Source: Reyranella sp.
Lineage (GTDB): Bacteria; Pseudomonadota; Alphaproteobacteria; Reyranellales; Reyranellaceae
Reading direction: 5' to 3'
Assembly: GCA_021732965.1 (NCBI GenBank)
Contig: JAKFVZ010000018.1
Location: 1 to 5,191, forward strand
Length of the DNA stretch: 5,191 bases
Below, one piece after another: positions 5,068 to 5,191 of the stretch (position 1 is the first letter of the stretch; every line of letters begins with the position of its first letter). Below the pieces are notes generated by a model. It searched no databases and was not told the origin of the DNA. It saw only the letters and a program-made list of their open reading frames with translations. The position numbers and the translations under genes were made by a program.

Positions 5068-5191
5068 ATGACCCGACGGATGACATGCGCGGCCGGGGCG
5101 ATGCTCCTGGCCGGTTTCGGCGGCTGGACCTCCCCCAGCTTCGCGCAGGGACCGATGGCGCCGCGCATGGACGTGGCGCCGCCGCCCGTGC
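5068..5191 (+). CDS. Exported protein, N-terminal fragment, probable paralogue of the proline-rich protein
   Basis: Only 41 codons are visible before the window ends. They encode a signal peptide (MTRRMTCAAGAMLLAGFGGW, cleavage near SFA/Q at 26-27) and the start of a mature chain, QGPMAPRMDVAPPPV. The protein encoded at 2469-3971 begins its mature chain with QGPMGPGGG and soon reaches RVAPPPPP, so both share the QGPM start and a following VAPPP stretch. This suggests a paralogue in the same operon. GGAGGG (5055-5060), seven bases before the ATG, gives a strong ribosome binding site. An in-frame ATG at 5080 is a less likely alternative. No domain can be assigned from the visible part. Confidence 0.75.
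   Translation, partial: MTRRMTCAAGAMLLAGFGGWTSPSFAQGPMAPRMDVAPPPV

Noticed and set aside
3776..5086. Open frame of about 436 codons on the minus strand
   Set aside because: It is antisense to the autotransporter-like barrel gene. The translation is dominated by Ala, Arg, Val and Asp with no domain.

Overview
The window is GC-rich, compact, and reads as an alphaproteobacterial chromosome. The basis is the very high third-position GC, Shine-Dalgarno motifs of the GGAGG type, an intergenic palindrome of the kind common in alphaproteobacterial genomes, and an autotransporter-type outer-membrane barrel that implies a Gram-negative envelope. I cannot name the genus from sequence alone; a Reyranella- or Rhodospirillales-like organism is a guess.

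Layout. Positions 1-328 (minus) hold the 5' part of a small membrane protein that runs off the left edge. The first 31 bases are a perfect reverse complement of 104-134, which looks like a foldback and casts doubt on the outermost sequence. Positions 413-979 (minus) encode an exported thermonuclease-fold (SNase-like) protein whose catalytic arginine and glutamate positions appear to be replaced. A 122-bp divergent region separates it from a translationally coupled plus-strand pair at 1102-1763: a small Myb/SANT-like helix-turn-helix protein and a protein resembling phage terminase small subunits of the Sf6 type. No other phage gene is visible. Positions 1895-2080 encode a 61-residue protein that is half Gln/Asn. 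It has a plausible general-stress (EcfG-type) promoter upstream and a clear intrinsic terminator downstream.

Positions 2081-2468 contain no gene. They hold the terminator, a large imperfect palindrome (2184-2291) and a relatively AT-rich stretch with clustered short palindromes, which is probably the promoter/operator of the next operon.

From 2469 to the right edge there is a tightly packed plus-strand operon of exported proteins. Its first gene encodes a 500-residue secreted protein with a poly-proline stretch, two copies of a domain each containing DWGDGTP (PKD-like), and a linker of DDPPR-type repeats with a CNPWWQC loop. The second encodes a 347-residue protein with a signal peptide, a short low-complexity N-terminal segment and a C-terminal autotransporter-like beta-barrel ending in Phe. 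The third gene is cut by the window edge and begins with a signal peptide and a mature N-terminus (QGPM...APPP) like the first, so it is probably a paralogue. The most interesting idea in the window is that these genes form a surface or periplasmic system in which separately encoded proline-rich DWGDGTP proteins work with an almost passenger-less autotransporter barrel. This is inferred from gene order and sequence features only.
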